Shown here piece after piece: positions 1 through 9,026 of a stretch of DNA of 55,738 bases. The notes under the pieces were generated by a model. That model was not told where the DNA came from, ran no database searches, and was given only the letters and a program-made list of their open reading frames with translations. The position numbers and the translations under genes were made by a program. Within the stretch, counting starts at the first letter, position 1; the number at the start of each line of letters is the position of its first letter. This DNA comes from Paenibacillus popilliae ATCC 14706. Its GTDB lineage: Bacteria > Bacillota > Bacilli > Paenibacillales > Paenibacillaceae. The DNA lies in contig NZ_BALG01000026.1 in the NCBI RefSeq assembly GCF_000315235.1, forward strand, positions 1 to 55,738. The letters are read 5' to 3'.

Positions 1-81
1 GGGTGGTGAGAACTTTCATTCTACACGAATCCGGCCATGAGCCTTTTGTTTTTTTATTTCCAGAAGGTGTCGCACTTCATT

Positions 82-501
82 TTACAATCCGTCATATACA
101 ATCAAATCACCCACCCGCCCCAAATCATCCGAAACGGTTGGGGTCAGTATCACATCATAATTCGGTGTATTGATCTGCGGCAAACCTTTCGGATTGACTT
201 CAACAAAGGGTTCGAACTCTCGGAAATACCCGTTTGTCTGGTTAGCTGTTATCGTGGCTTCACCCTGGAGAATGCGCTGTCTTTGCACTTTCTCCATTTC
301 TTGCCGCAAAGCTCCAGCGAGCTGCAAGGCTGCTACTGCGGCCAGCCCAACATCGTAATGCGAGGTCAGTATGCCGCTTTCCATTCGGTTGAGATTGGTT
401 TCGTTGACCGGCGTTCCGGGAACCAGGACATCACCCGTTTGCTGGTCGATGACCCTGTCTTCCCATTCGAGCGGCTCATATACTTCATCGCGTAATGACA
501 T
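82..501 (-). CDS. Tail/baseplate-distal phage protein, C terminus possibly truncated
   Basis: A 139-residue protein following the YmfQ-like and 97-residue genes, where contractile phages carry tail-fibre and tail-appendage genes. A strong ribosome binding site (AGGAGGTG) precedes the ATG. The first half is acidic with a short helical segment around residues 50-75; the second half is rich in polar residues and ends in VGDLIVYDGL. Proteins of this type that I know usually continue after this point with a further beta-rich segment, so the early TAA may mark a truncation. No enzyme motif is visible. Role in the tail tip is inferred from position only. Confidence 0.7.
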   Translation of the reverse strand: MSLRDEVYEPLEWEDRVIDQQTGDVLVPGTPVNETNLNRMESGILTSHYDVGLAAVAALQLAGALRQEMEKVQRQRILQGEATITANQTNGYFREFEPFVEVNPKGLPQINTPNYDVILTPTVSDDLGRVGDLIVYDGL

Positions 502-504
502 GTT

Positions 505-798
505 TTACACCTCCTGAATAACGAACTTGAATTCGAGTAGCAAGCCTTTGTCCGCGCTATGCGGCTGAGCATCGGTTCGTTCGGAGATCATCTCGCCGGA
601 CGCCCCCAGCAGACGCGAACGGGTGACGGTCCCGTAAGGTTCATTTGTCAAATAAATATGTTTTCGCACCGTTGCTCCCTCCAGGAAGGACCGGCGGATG
701 CTGGCCGGGTAGGTCACGCCGTCGATCTCCACGTCCGCCGCCACGATCCGCTTGTCCAGATAGTCGGCAAATTCTTGCAAAATGATCGGATTTAGCAT
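505..798 (-). CDS. Small phage tail-region protein, unknown function
   Basis: A 97-residue protein whose ATG directly follows the TAA of the YmfQ-like gene (TAAATG), with GAGGTGG as ribosome binding site. The sequence is beta-rich, with charged loops and no transmembrane segment, signal peptide or known motif. Its place between the YmfQ-like baseplate gene and the tail-distal gene suggests a small baseplate or fibre-attachment protein, but this is inference from order alone. Confidence 0.75.
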   Translation of the reverse strand: MLNPIILQEFADYLDKRIVAADVEIDGVTYPASIRRSFLEGATVRKHIYLTNEPYGTVTRSRLLGASGEMISERTDAQPHSADKGLLLEFKFVIQEV

Positions 799-1689
799 TT
801 AGGCCACCTCTTCCCCGCAATGATAAACGCCGCAAGGGAAGGGGGATCTGTAGCCCGTTGCGACGCTGTGATCAGAATAAATGTCAAAATTCCGGCGTTG
901 GCCGCTGGTTGTAATGCTCGGGCGTTCCCCGACCTTGAAGGTTCCAGCTCGGGAATAATCCGCAGCTCCGATGACCGGATGGGAAATAATCGTCGGTTTC
1001 GTCGCTTGCGAAACGCCGATGTTCTCGCGATCGCGTATAGGCCCACTATAAAGGACCCCGCTAGGATCATATAATCCTTTCCCTTGGATCAACCGGCTTT
1101 GGACGGCGATTCCTTCCTGGTAGATCAGGCCGGAGGTTGACCACCAAGGCCAGCGGCCAGCGTGAGCCGTTCCGGCTAGCAACTCCATCCTAATCCGATT
1201 ACGCCGATAGTGATTGGCGTACACTGTGTACCCCGATTCCGGCAGCACCGGATCGATGCGGAAGGAGTAACCGACATGTGCCGGTTTGTGCTTTTCCAGC
1301 AAGGTGATCAGCGGCCCGAAGTCGTAGCTGTCTTCCTCTGAAACCAAGGTGAACGGGATAATCAAGCGCCCCCAGGCTAGGCTCAATGAAGGCTCGACCG
1401 TCTGGAGAATGCGAAGAAGGCTGTTCCTGCCTCGTCGCTTCTTCGCCATAATCAGCCTGCGGCGCAGTTCGAGGTCGAGATCTTCATTAACCGGCAACCC
1501 GAACTGTTCTTCGTAGTACCGCAGCCCCCAGGTCGCCCGCTCGATGAAGTATTGCTCCAGAATCTCGTCCAGCGTAAGGATCAGCCCGTCAATTTCCACT
1601 CCTTGCGTTTGATAAACGGCCTGCATAACCCTGTCCCGGTCATATTGCCCCGGCTGCAAATACGAATGCATGCGATCTTTAGCCGTCAT
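799..1689 (-). CDS. YmfQ/DUF2313-like baseplate protein (XkdU position)
   Basis: A 296-residue protein directly downstream of the baseplate J gene, overlapping it by four bases (ATGA). The N-terminal half (about residues 1-150) has the helical pattern of the YmfQ/XkdU family of PBSX and Mu-type tails, including a long helix around 'YFIERATWGLRYYEEQFGL' and the Arg-rich 'LELRRRLIMAKKRRG'. The C-terminal half is beta-rich, with repeats of Gly, Tyr and Arg, and is longer than in the short family members. It probably links the baseplate wedge to fibres. The family is assigned from order and general pattern. Confidence 0.75.
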   Translation of the reverse strand: MTAKDRMHSYLQPGQYDRDRVMQAVYQTQGVEIDGLILTLDEILEQYFIERATWGLRYYEEQFGLPVNEDLDLELRRRLIMAKKRRGRNSLLRILQTVEPSLSLAWGRLIIPFTLVSEEDSYDFGPLITLLEKHKPAHVGYSFRIDPVLPESGYTVYANHYRRNRIRMELLAGTAHAGRWPWWSTSGLIYQEGIAVQSRLIQGKGLYDPSGVLYSGPIRDRENIGVSQATKPTIISHPVIGAADYSRAGTFKVGERPSITTSGQRRNFDIYSDHSVATGYRSPFPCGVYHCGEEVA

Positions 1690-2801
1690 GTATAGGTCAC
1701 ACTCCCAAGCTGGGCAAGCTCATTGACTTCCAGGAGGATGTCCTGCCTTGAGCCTTCCAGGAGGATGTCGCCGACGTTCTCTATACCGAGGGTATAGATG
1801 ACGCTGGCCGCAGCTTCTTGTATTTTGATGACGCCGCCCGGATTGACCTGGAACAGATAGGCGTTCAGCGCAGCCTCCGCATTGACGCGGGCTTGTTCCA
1901 AGGTGTAGCCCGGCTTTGGCACCAGTCCGGGAATCGTGGCGTCGATATAGGTCGTTGTGGCCGCGTGAACCGTGACCTTGGCGCTGACAGGGGCAAGCCC
2001 TTCGCCGCGTCCGCGACTTAGCGGGTCGATATGCTCTTGAACGGCGTCAATGGTCGGCTGCGGAGCCGGTCGCCCATCCAAATCCAGTATGATGATGCGG
2101 ACCGTTCCGACGCCTTGCCAAAGCGGTTCGACCAGGACGTTACCAACGCCCGATACCTGTTTGGCCCAGGCCACATAGTCCGAGATATTGCCGTCGCCTT
2201 CTTCTCGCCGGTTCTCTTCGAGGATACGCTGGCGCAGCGTTTCGTCTTCTTCTTCGTCCACGCCGCCATGTAGGGGATTGAGGTTCGTCACAGACCGTAT
2301 GCCGGGCAGCGGCTCGGTTAAATGGCGAACCGCTCCTATCGGCACGTTGCCGATAAGGCCAACGTCAACCGCTTTTACAGCCACTCGCCCCTTGCCAGCA
2401 TTGTCCAGCACCATAGCGGCCAGCGTTCGATATAGCTTGGCTGGCGTGGAATCCGTGCTTTCGGTACTAACGAGATAACCTTCAGGAACAGGGGAACCCG
2501 GATCGCCAGTGAACAGCACATCATCGCCGGACGTTCGAGCTGCCACCGCTGGGCGTCGCTCCAGTCCGTTCTCCTGCGCCTTGTAGGTCAGGTAGTCGCC
2601 GAATGTCGTCTGTACGAATGCGCGGCGCAGCACTTCCTTAGCCCATTCCGAAGCAAGCACCAATTCAATAGCAACCGGTGCGATGGCATCCCAGGGGATG
2701 GAACCTTCCGTTTTATCCAAATCAGCAGGCATCCGGTCAAGCATCCGCTGCCGGATCACTTCTTCGAGCTGATCTTTAAGGAAAGGGGGGAGGTCATCCA
2801 T
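1686..2801 (-). CDS. Baseplate J-like protein (XkdT type)
   Basis: A 371-residue protein of the baseplate J / Mu gp47 / XkdT family, which forms the wedge of contractile-tail baseplates. The features seen are the N-terminal helical part, the central 'DVGLIGNVPIGAVRHL' beta segment typical of the family, the 'GGVDEEEDETLRQRIL' helix and the 'GVGNVLVEPLWQGVGTVRIIILD' strand pair (given here in two parts: GVGNVLVEP and GTVRIIILD). The length is usual for the family. It overlaps the XkdS-like gene upstream by eight bases and the YmfQ-like gene downstream by four. Confidence 0.9.
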   Translation of the reverse strand: MDDLPPFLKDQLEEVIRQRMLDRMPADLDKTEGSIPWDAIAPVAIELVLASEWAKEVLRRAFVQTTFGDYLTYKAQENGLERRPAVAARTSGDDVLFTGDPGSPVPEGYLVSTESTDSTPAKLYRTLAAMVLDNAGKGRVAVKAVDVGLIGNVPIGAVRHLTEPLPGIRSVTNLNPLHGGVDEEEDETLRQRILEENRREEGDGNISDYVAWAKQVSGVGNVLVEPLWQGVGTVRIIILDLDGRPAPQPTIDAVQEHIDPLSRGRGEGLAPVSAKVTVHAATTTYIDATIPGLVPKPGYTLEQARVNAEAALNAYLFQVNPGGVIKIQEAAASVIYTLGIENVGDILLEGSRQDILLEVNELAQLGSVTYT

Positions 2802-3237
2802 TCATTTTCACCTCCAACCGTTTAGGATCGCCGATCACCGGAATGGCCGTGAACGAAACCAGCAGCTCGTCGCCCGACCAGGTAAAGGCAAAATCTCGAA
2901 CCGTATCCGTGCGCGGATCGACGATTAGCGCTTCCGTTATGGTTCGTTCCAGTTCCGATTCCGTAGCCTTTCGCGTTGGCTGCCGCCACGCCCCTTCACG
3001 CTCCGTCCCGAAATCCGGGCCATAGGCTAAATGAGTAAAGCGCAGCGTGGAGGCGGCTTTGATGCACCATTGCGCCCAGGCTGTCAGTCCATCGACCATG
3101 ACGGCCCGCCCCGATCCGTCCATGACAACGCGCTTATTTTCAAAGTCATAAAGCCAGCTTTGCGGGTATTGGACTTGATTGTCGGCGGCGGCGTTCACCA
3201 AGGCCGGAACGTCGAAGGTAGGGAATAGATCAGGCAT
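2794..3237 (-). CDS. DUF2634 / XkdS-like baseplate wedge protein
   Basis: A 147-residue protein of the XkdS (DUF2634) group, the gp25-like baseplate wedge component of PBSX-type tails. It carries the typical central 'AWAQWCIKAASTLRF' helix, followed by 'YGPDFGTE' and by a helix with 'ELERTITEALIVDPR' leading into a strand with 'VRDFAFTWSGDELLVSF'. It overlaps the upstream DUF2577-like gene by eight bases. It is predicted to sit with baseplate J in the wedge that triggers sheath contraction. Confidence 0.85.
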   Translation of the reverse strand: MPDLFPTFDVPALVNAAADNQVQYPQSWLYDFENKRVVMDGSGRAVMVDGLTAWAQWCIKAASTLRFTHLAYGPDFGTEREGAWRQPTRKATESELERTITEALIVDPRTDTVRDFAFTWSGDELLVSFTAIPVIGDPKRLEVKMNG

Positions 3238-3655
3238 CCGCAGGCACCACCTTGCTGATTACGATAGGATCGTCCCGCACCCATAATACCAGGACGCGAT
3301 CCCCCGGCTGAAGAGCAGGGGAGAAGCGCAGCTCCACGAAAGGGACATGCCCGCCGTCACCGCCTCCAGCAAAGTCCAGACGAGCCACCGGTGAATAGGC
3401 TGTCCCCGGCACATCCTCGCCAGCCGATCCGACGGGCGAAGCCGTCCGATAGATTCGAGATTCGGTCGGGAACTGCGCGTCCACTACCCATTCCGCCACC
3501 AGGTAGCCGCTGCGCGGAATGACCGGCCCGAACTGATCCAGCTTCAGGCCGTCGTCCGTGATGGTGCCCAAGTCCATCGCCGGGGCGGAGGCTGTCCGCT
3601 TCCCCGTCCGATTGTCAATCGCTTGTGCGAGTCGATTCACTCCTTTTCCGCTCAT
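3230..3655 (-). CDS. DUF2577 / XkdR-like baseplate protein
   Basis: A 141-residue protein in the XkdR position, between hub and XkdS-like protein. The fold appears to be a beta-rich OB-like domain with the characteristic 'LQPGDRVLVLWVRDDPIVISKV' end (core LQPGDRVLVL). In PBSX-type tails this protein belongs to the spike/hub part of the baseplate. It overlaps the upstream hub gene by four bases (ATGA). Confidence 0.8.
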   Translation of the reverse strand: MSGKGVNRLAQAIDNRTGKRTASAPAMDLGTITDDGLKLDQFGPVIPRSGYLVAEWVVDAQFPTESRIYRTASPVGSAGEDVPGTAYSPVARLDFAGGGDGGHVPFVELRFSPALQPGDRVLVLWVRDDPIVISKVVPADA

Positions 3656-4644
3656 ATCGTTTCCACCTCCATTGTCATGCTGTGCGTATCCGCATCATGC
3701 TGGATGCCCACGACAGCAAAATGACCTTCAATCGTCCCGACCGATGCGAAGATTTTATCCCCTCGCCGCAGGAATGGAAGGTCAGGAGCGGCGATTGTCC
3801 GCCGTTTTCGCGGAGCGCCGCGCTCGTTTAGAATCTCTTGCGCAGCCGCTTTTGCTGCTGCCGCCGTATCGTATTGCTCGTTATAGATCACGTCTTGCAG
3901 GATGCCGAATTCCGTCTTGCCGTCAAGCGTGGCGACAACCGGAGCGCGCCAGGCCTTGTCTTCTTTGCCAATTATTTTGACACGGGTAACGAGGTCTTCT
4001 ATGTCCTGCTTATCCGTCATCCGGCGAACGATCTCCCCTTCAAAGCGGTATACTGTTTCGTTCTGCCCCTGGCGCAAGACGTTGATTTTTCCGCCACTCG
4101 CGCGAATAACGTATTTGCCGCCGCCGCGCTTTTGGACTTGCTCCAGCACCTTCCCGAGCATTGCCCCGAGGGTATCCCCGCGAAACACCTGTTTCGAGAG
4201 CGCCATGTCCGGCAAATCGTTTTGCCCGATAGGAATGTTCCAAGCTTTGGCGATGTCCTCGACAATGACGCGGGCCTTCGTGCCGTTCGGGTAATATCGG
4301 TCATCCTTGCTGCGCAAGAGATAGATCAGGATGTCGTATGCCTTCACGTTGAGAACACCGACAGAATCGTTTTCATATTCCCAGTCAAAGACGATCCCCT
4401 GATGGATTTCTTGCCAGCCCTCGCCCCAGTCGGCCCGCAGCAGCGTCCTGGCTCCCAGGGGGAGCTTTTGGTGCAGCCAGCCATCACCCAACCTTTGATT
4501 CAGGATGCGGAATTGCAAGCTTGCCGCCAGCTCGCCCGATTGCTCCGACCAACTCAAACTATTGGCGACATTGGGTAAGGAAAGCCGTTCTCCCTGGGGC
4601 AGAAGAACGGCAGTGTCGTACTTGACTTGCGCAATATTGATCAT
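3652..4644 (-). CDS. XkdQ-like tail hub protein
   Basis: A 330-residue protein of the XkdQ / phage hub (gpD, gp27-like) family. It has a beta-rich N-terminal half with 'FDWEYENDSVGVLNVKAYDILIYL', a central domain with 'ARVIVEDIAKAWNIPIG', and a C-terminal part with 'FLRRGDKIFASVGTIEGHFAV', the normal family layout. It should form the central hub on which the spike sits and connect the tube to the baseplate. It lies just downstream of the LysM protein gene, as in PBSX. Confidence 0.85.
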   Translation of the reverse strand: MINIAQVKYDTAVLLPQGERLSLPNVANSLSWSEQSGELAASLQFRILNQRLGDGWLHQKLPLGARTLLRADWGEGWQEIHQGIVFDWEYENDSVGVLNVKAYDILIYLLRSKDDRYYPNGTKARVIVEDIAKAWNIPIGQNDLPDMALSKQVFRGDTLGAMLGKVLEQVQKRGGGKYVIRASGGKINVLRQGQNETVYRFEGEIVRRMTDKQDIEDLVTRVKIIGKEDKAWRAPVVATLDGKTEFGILQDVIYNEQYDTAAAAKAAAQEILNERGAPRKRRTIAAPDLPFLRRGDKIFASVGTIEGHFAVVGIQHDADTHSMTMEVETI

Positions 4645-4655
4645 GCAGAACCACC

Positions 4656-5297
4656 CTAACCAGGCAGGCGCAACACTTGATCAGGTTTGATCTTGTTCGG
4701 ATCAGGCCCGATTAGCGCCTTGTTCAGATTATAGATTTCCATATACCGCGCGCCGTTGTAGAGACGTTTCTTTGCGATTCCCCACAGCGTGTCGCCGCTG
4801 ACAACGGTATGCGTCTTGGCTGATGCGGGCAAGGAACGGGAAGCCGAAAGAACTTTCGCTTCGGCTTTGGATTTAGCCTGTCCTTCAGGGTGGATCAGGA
4901 TGTCCCTTGCCTGCACCAGCTCCAGCGAATAGCGCATATCCCCATGACCGCCCGACCAGGTGTGTTCAAACGTATGCATGAATACATCATGGTTGAATGG
5001 GGTTTCTGTCACCAGGAGCCGCAGTTTTGCGCCTGCGTTTCGCCAGCCGGACAGTTCCCCGGCAATGGCCCGAGGATCGCGCCACGACTTGACCAGCGAG
5101 GTATGCTTGCGCGTCGCTCCTGGCAGCAGACCGTCAAAGTTCATACGCACCAGCAGCGTACCTCGCGGCAAAGCATACTCACCCAGCTCGATGGCTTCGA
5201 ACGTCTGAATGCGGGTGGTCGTGACGGCGGTTATGCGTTCCGGGTTCATCGGGAAATGCAGTCGTTTGCCGGTTTCATCTGTCAAATAGAAGTCCAT
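4656..5297 (-). CDS. LysM tail protein (XkdP-like)
   Basis: A 213-residue protein with an N-terminal tail-assembly domain and one C-terminal LysM domain (residues about 165-212: 'THTVVSGDTLWGIAKK' and 'NPNKIKPDQVLRLPG'-like end). XkdP-type proteins lie between tape measure and hub and are thought to sit at the tail tip, where LysM may touch peptidoglycan. The residue order and length agree with this family. The gene starts 12 bases after the tape measure stop. Confidence 0.9.
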   Translation of the reverse strand: MDFYLTDETGKRLHFPMNPERITAVTTTRIQTFEAIELGEYALPRGTLLVRMNFDGLLPGATRKHTSLVKSWRDPRAIAGELSGWRNAGAKLRLLVTETPFNHDVFMHTFEHTWSGGHGDMRYSLELVQARDILIHPEGQAKSKAEAKVLSASRSLPASAKTHTVVSGDTLWGIAKKRLYNGARYMEIYNLNKALIGPDPNKIKPDQVLRLPG

Positions 5298-5309
5298 GCT
5301 TCACCCCAC

Positions 5310-8300
5310 CTATACACTGTTGTTCGTCGATTCATCAAGCCGCACGCCGATCTTCTCGGCGATCTCATCGGCGATCTCGTCGCCATGCTTACGGATTGCT
5401 TCGAGAACGCTTTGGCCGTCGCCACTTTCTACAGTAATGGAGAAATGAATGCCGCCCAGTTTGATGGTCAGTCCCGCCCCAGTTCCAGCCGGGGCCATTG
5501 GGGCGACCGGTGAAAACATAGGCGCTTCAGGCGCGCTTATGGCCCCGACGATGCCGCCAAAGGCGTAAGGGCGAACGCCCAGCATGCGCCCGGCGCGCTC
5601 CCAAAGCTCAAGCCCCCGATCCCGTTTGCCAGCCGAAAGGGGAATGATCGCTTCCGGGCCTGCCTCACCAACAAGGCCGATATGGGGAGTGGTGACAAAG
5701 CCACCTCGGGCGTATGCCCTGGCACCGGATGCCGCTTCCTGACCGGCTTCCTTGCCTTCCTGGAACGCGCGGGTTTCAGGTGCGCTTATGGCCCCGACGA
5801 TGCCGCCGAAGGCGTAAGGGCGAACGCCCAGCATGCTTCCGACGCGTTCCCAAAGCTCAAGCCCCCGATCCCGTTTGCCAGCCGAAAGGGGAATGATCGC
5901 TTCCGGGCCTGCCTCGCCAACAAGGCCGATATGGGGGGGGGGGACAAAGCCACCTCGGGCGTATGCCCTGGCACCGGATGCCACTTGCTGACCGGCTTCC
6001 TTGCCCTCCTTGAACGCGCGGGTTTCAGGCGCGCTTATGGCCCCGACGATGCCGCCAAAGGCGTATGGGCGAACGCCTAGCATGCGCCCGGCGCGCTCCC
6101 AAAGCTCAAGCCCCCGATCCCGTTTGCCAGCCGAAAGGGGAATGATCGCTTCCGGGCCTGCCTCGCCAACAAGGCCAATATGGGGAGTGGTGACAAAGCC
6201 ACCTCGAGCGTATGCCCTGGCACCGGATGCCGCTTCCTGACCGGCTTCCTTGCCTTCCTGGAACGCACCGCCGACTTTATCCCAAAACTTGCCCCAGCCG
6301 CCTTTAATGCTTTCCCAGGCGCTACTTGCCCTGCTTTTGACGTTGTCCCATTGGGATTGCCACCATTCACCATCGAACAGCGTGTCGTTGATGGCGTCAC
6401 GCGTGCTGTTCCAGATGTCTTTCGTACTCTCCCAGGTGCTTGCCGCCCAGTCCTGCACCCCTTGCCACTTCTCGGCCCACCATTCACCGTTGAAGATCGT
6501 GGATTCGATGGCTGCAACGGCATTGTTCCAGGTTTCTTTCGTGTTCTCCCAGGAGGCGGCGGACCAGGCTTCGACCGCGCTCCATTTTTCATTCCACCAT
6601 TCGCCGTTGAACAAGGTTTCGCCGATGTACCCAACCGCAAAGCCCACGCCTTTAGCAATGGCTTTCGGCCCGGTATCGGAAATCCAAGTCCAGGTCGCAT
6701 TTGCGCCGTCTTTCAGCGACGGCCACAAGGTCGATTTGAACCACTGGGAAATGTCTTCGCCTTTGGAACCGATCCAGTCACCGATTGCACCGCCGCCCAG
6801 ACCGCCTAGAATACCACCGATCAGGCCGCCGACTGCTGTTCCAATTCCAGGAACGACCGAGCCAATTGCCGCGCCACCAGCCGCTCCGGCTGCAAATCCA
6901 CCCCACCCGCCGACTGCTCCGCCGATGGCGCGGTTCCGTTCGGCCCCCGGGGAGGCAGTCGCGATATTCGCCACGTCTAAGCCGATGGATAGCGGAAGCG
7001 CCAGCTTCCCCGCTGTTTGGGACAAGAGGCCAAGCCCCTTGCCGCCGCCTTTGAACAGGCTTTTCCACCAGCTTGTTTTCGGTGCGGAAGTCGGTCCGCC
7101 GAACGCTTTTTCCAACTCGTTGAAACGCTGAAGATGGCCGCTGTTTTTCATGAGAACCACTTCGTCGCGGCTATACGTCCGATCCAGCGGGATGTTGTCC
7201 CAGAACTTTTTGCCCGCCGGGCGATAATTGCCGGGAAGGTGTGCCGCCGGTCCTGCGGTCGTTGGGGCTGAGGTGGCACCCTTGGAGCCGCCGAACCAAC
7301 GCTGATACCACGGAGCGCCCGCTGCTGTCTCGGCGGTTGTCGCCGCCCCGCCCTTAGAGCCGCTGAACCAGCGCTTATTCCAAGGTGAGCGCGTAGCCGT
7401 CTCGGCGGCGGTGGCCGTTGTCCGAGTGGCTGCTGCGGCTGCTGAACCGCCTTTGAGCCACTTGTTAACTGTCCGACCAGCTTTGAACGGTCCTTTCAGT
7501 ATTTTTATAACTTTTCCAATCAACCAGGCGTCCATAGCCAACGCTAACGCCTGCCCCATCAGGCTGCTTGTTTCGCCACCAAGCCATGTCGGTTGCAAAT
7601 TCAAAAATGCATCCTTAGCTTTGGCGGCGATCTTCCCCGCGTCAAATGCTTCGAGGAAGGCTTCGAGGAACGAACGTCCCGCTGTCGCGCCCGCTTGAAT
7701 AAATGGCGATTCATTCAGATTGGCGTCGGGATCGGCAGCGCCGAGGGCGCTCATAATGAATCCGCCGAGCCCCCCGCCAATCGCAGCGCCAATTTTCCCG
7801 GAAATCTTTTCGACTTGAGCCTGGCCGGTGCCTTGCCACCATTTCATGAACAAATTATTCAGGTCGGTGAAGATGAACCGGATTTTACCGGCGAAATCCA
7901 GCCGGTTGAATTCCGGGTTATCCAAATATCGCTGCTGGATGTACTCAAAGGCATTCTCCAAGCGCCGCAAAACCCAGTTCGCGCCTTCCTTGGCGGTTTT
8001 CTCCAACGTAGCGCCCCAGCGCGCCAGCTTGTCGTCGTTATTCTCCAGCCACTCATTGACTTTTTGCAGCCGAGGGATAACAGCGCTTTGCAAGCCCTTT
8101 CCCCAGCGCATTAAAATCTGGATGCTGAACGCATCCTGAATTTGACCGGTCAGCCCGCGCGCGGTCAAATTGGCCGTCTTGCTCATCATGCCGTCAAATT
8201 CGCCCATCCCCTTGAGGATGTGCTGAATTGCCTGATCGGCAGGGAGCAGCCCTTGCTCGGACAATTTCCGCACTTCGGCAACGGACTTCCCCATACTTTC

Positions 8301-9020
8301 AGCGATGGATTTCCACGCCTGGACACCTGCATCCGTGAGCTGGTTCATATCCTCGGCGCTGACACGGCCCAGGGCGCGCATTTGCCCTAGCGCATAGACG
8401 ATCCGTTCGATTGTGTCCGATCCGCCGCCCATCGCCGCCGCGACATCACCGATCCGGGTCAGCATGGGGATGATTTCTTCAGCACCGAACCCCCGGACAA
8501 GCAAAGCCTTCGCCTGTTCGATGACTTCTTTCTGGCCGAACGGCGTATCCTTGGCAAATCGTTGAACTTCCGCCATTAGCTTTTGTGCTTTGTCCACGCT
8601 ATTGAGCATGGTTTCAAAACCAATCTGCGCCTGGGTGAAGTCGTCGCCCAGGCTAACCGGTATGATGATCCCGCCGATCCCGCCCGCGCCAAGGCCGAGC
8701 AGGCCGAGTGTTGAGGTCATCCCCCGGACAATTGCCCGCAAGGGGCGCGTTGCAAGGTCAAGCACCCGCACCGTAATGCGGTAGGTTCCGCTTCCCATGC
8801 GCCGGGCATAGCTTCCGACTTGTCGAATTACATTGGATGCCCGGTCCACCGCATGGATCGCAAGCTGCCACCGGCTGCGATTCATGCCGTCAAGTCGCTT
8901 CCTCGTTTTCTCCACCGTTTCATCAAAGCGACTGACTTTCTTCTCCGCATTGGATAGACCCGGTTCAGAATGATCCTCGACCGTTACCGGTATTTCAATG
9001 CGGTAAACTTCTTCAGCCAC
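5310..9020 (-). CDS. Tape measure protein
   Basis: A 1236-residue tail tape measure protein that sets tail length and is probably ejected with the DNA. The N-terminal part has the family core (about residues 115-330, with 'MLNSVDKAQKLMAEVQRFA', 'DTPFGQKEVIEQAKALL' and 'GRVSAEDMNQLTDAGV'). The middle has a long Gly/Ala-rich hydrophobic stretch around residues 690-770. Then come three Trp-rich repeats of about 37 residues (each with NGEWW or DGEWW) and a near-exact triplication of an 83-residue segment. The likely start is GTG at 9020, preceded by AAGGGGTGA, which overlaps the end of the frameshifted chaperone reading frame. Confidence 0.93.
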   Translation of the reverse strand: MAEEVYRIEIPVTVEDHSEPGLSNAEKKVSRFDETVEKTRKRLDGMNRSRWQLAIHAVDRASNVIRQVGSYARRMGSGTYRITVRVLDLATRPLRAIVRGMTSTLGLLGLGAGGIGGIIIPVSLGDDFTQAQIGFETMLNSVDKAQKLMAEVQRFAKDTPFGQKEVIEQAKALLVRGFGAEEIIPMLTRIGDVAAAMGGGSDTIERIVYALGQMRALGRVSAEDMNQLTDAGVQAWKSIAESMGKSVAEVRKLSEQGLLPADQAIQHILKGMGEFDGMMSKTANLTARGLTGQIQDAFSIQILMRWGKGLQSAVIPRLQKVNEWLENNDDKLARWGATLEKTAKEGANWVLRRLENAFEYIQQRYLDNPEFNRLDFAGKIRFIFTDLNNLFMKWWQGTGQAQVEKISGKIGAAIGGGLGGFIMSALGAADPDANLNESPFIQAGATAGRSFLEAFLEAFDAGKIAAKAKDAFLNLQPTWLGGETSSLMGQALALAMDAWLIGKVIKILKGPFKAGRTVNKWLKGGSAAAAATRTTATAAETATRSPWNKRWFSGSKGGAATTAETAAGAPWYQRWFGGSKGATSAPTTAGPAAHLPGNYRPAGKKFWDNIPLDRTYSRDEVVLMKNSGHLQRFNELEKAFGGPTSAPKTSWWKSLFKGGGKGLGLLSQTAGKLALPLSIGLDVANIATASPGAERNRAIGGAVGGWGGFAAGAAGGAAIGSVVPGIGTAVGGLIGGILGGLGGGAIGDWIGSKGEDISQWFKSTLWPSLKDGANATWTWISDTGPKAIAKGVGFAVGYIGETLFNGEWWNEKWSAVEAWSAASWENTKETWNNAVAAIESTIFNGEWWAEKWQGVQDWAASTWESTKDIWNSTRDAINDTLFDGEWWQSQWDNVKSRASSAWESIKGGWGKFWDKVGGAFQEGKEAGQEAASGARAYARGGFVTTPHIGLVGEAGPEAIIPLSAGKRDRGLELWERAGRMLGVRPYAFGGIVGAISAPETRAFKEGKEAGQQVASGARAYARGGFVPPPHIGLVGEAGPEAIIPLSAGKRDRGLELWERVGSMLGVRPYAFGGIVGAISAPETRAFQEGKEAGQEAASGARAYARGGFVTTPHIGLVGEAGPEAIIPLSAGKRDRGLELWERAGRMLGVRPYAFGGIVGAISAPEAPMFSPVAPMAPAGTGAGLTIKLGGIHFSITVESGDGQSVLEAIRKHGDEIADEIAEKIGVRLDESTNNSV
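5530..6262. repeat. Three tandem 249-bp repeats inside the tape measure gene
   Basis: Units begin near 5537, 5786 and 6035, each coding about 83 residues with 'ARAYARGGFV', 'HIGLVGEAGPEAIIPLSAGK', 'LELWER' and 'GVRPYAFGGIV'. The copies differ at only a few bases, which points to recent duplication or ongoing gene conversion. The middle copy has a run of eleven G on the plus strand (5933-5943), which changes TTP to PPP while keeping the frame. Confidence 0.95.
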
Positions 9021-9026
9021 CAGCGA

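Noticed and set aside
5530-6262. Regular repeats considered as a CRISPR array
   Set aside because: Units of 249 bp are in frame within the tape measure gene and have no spacer structure.
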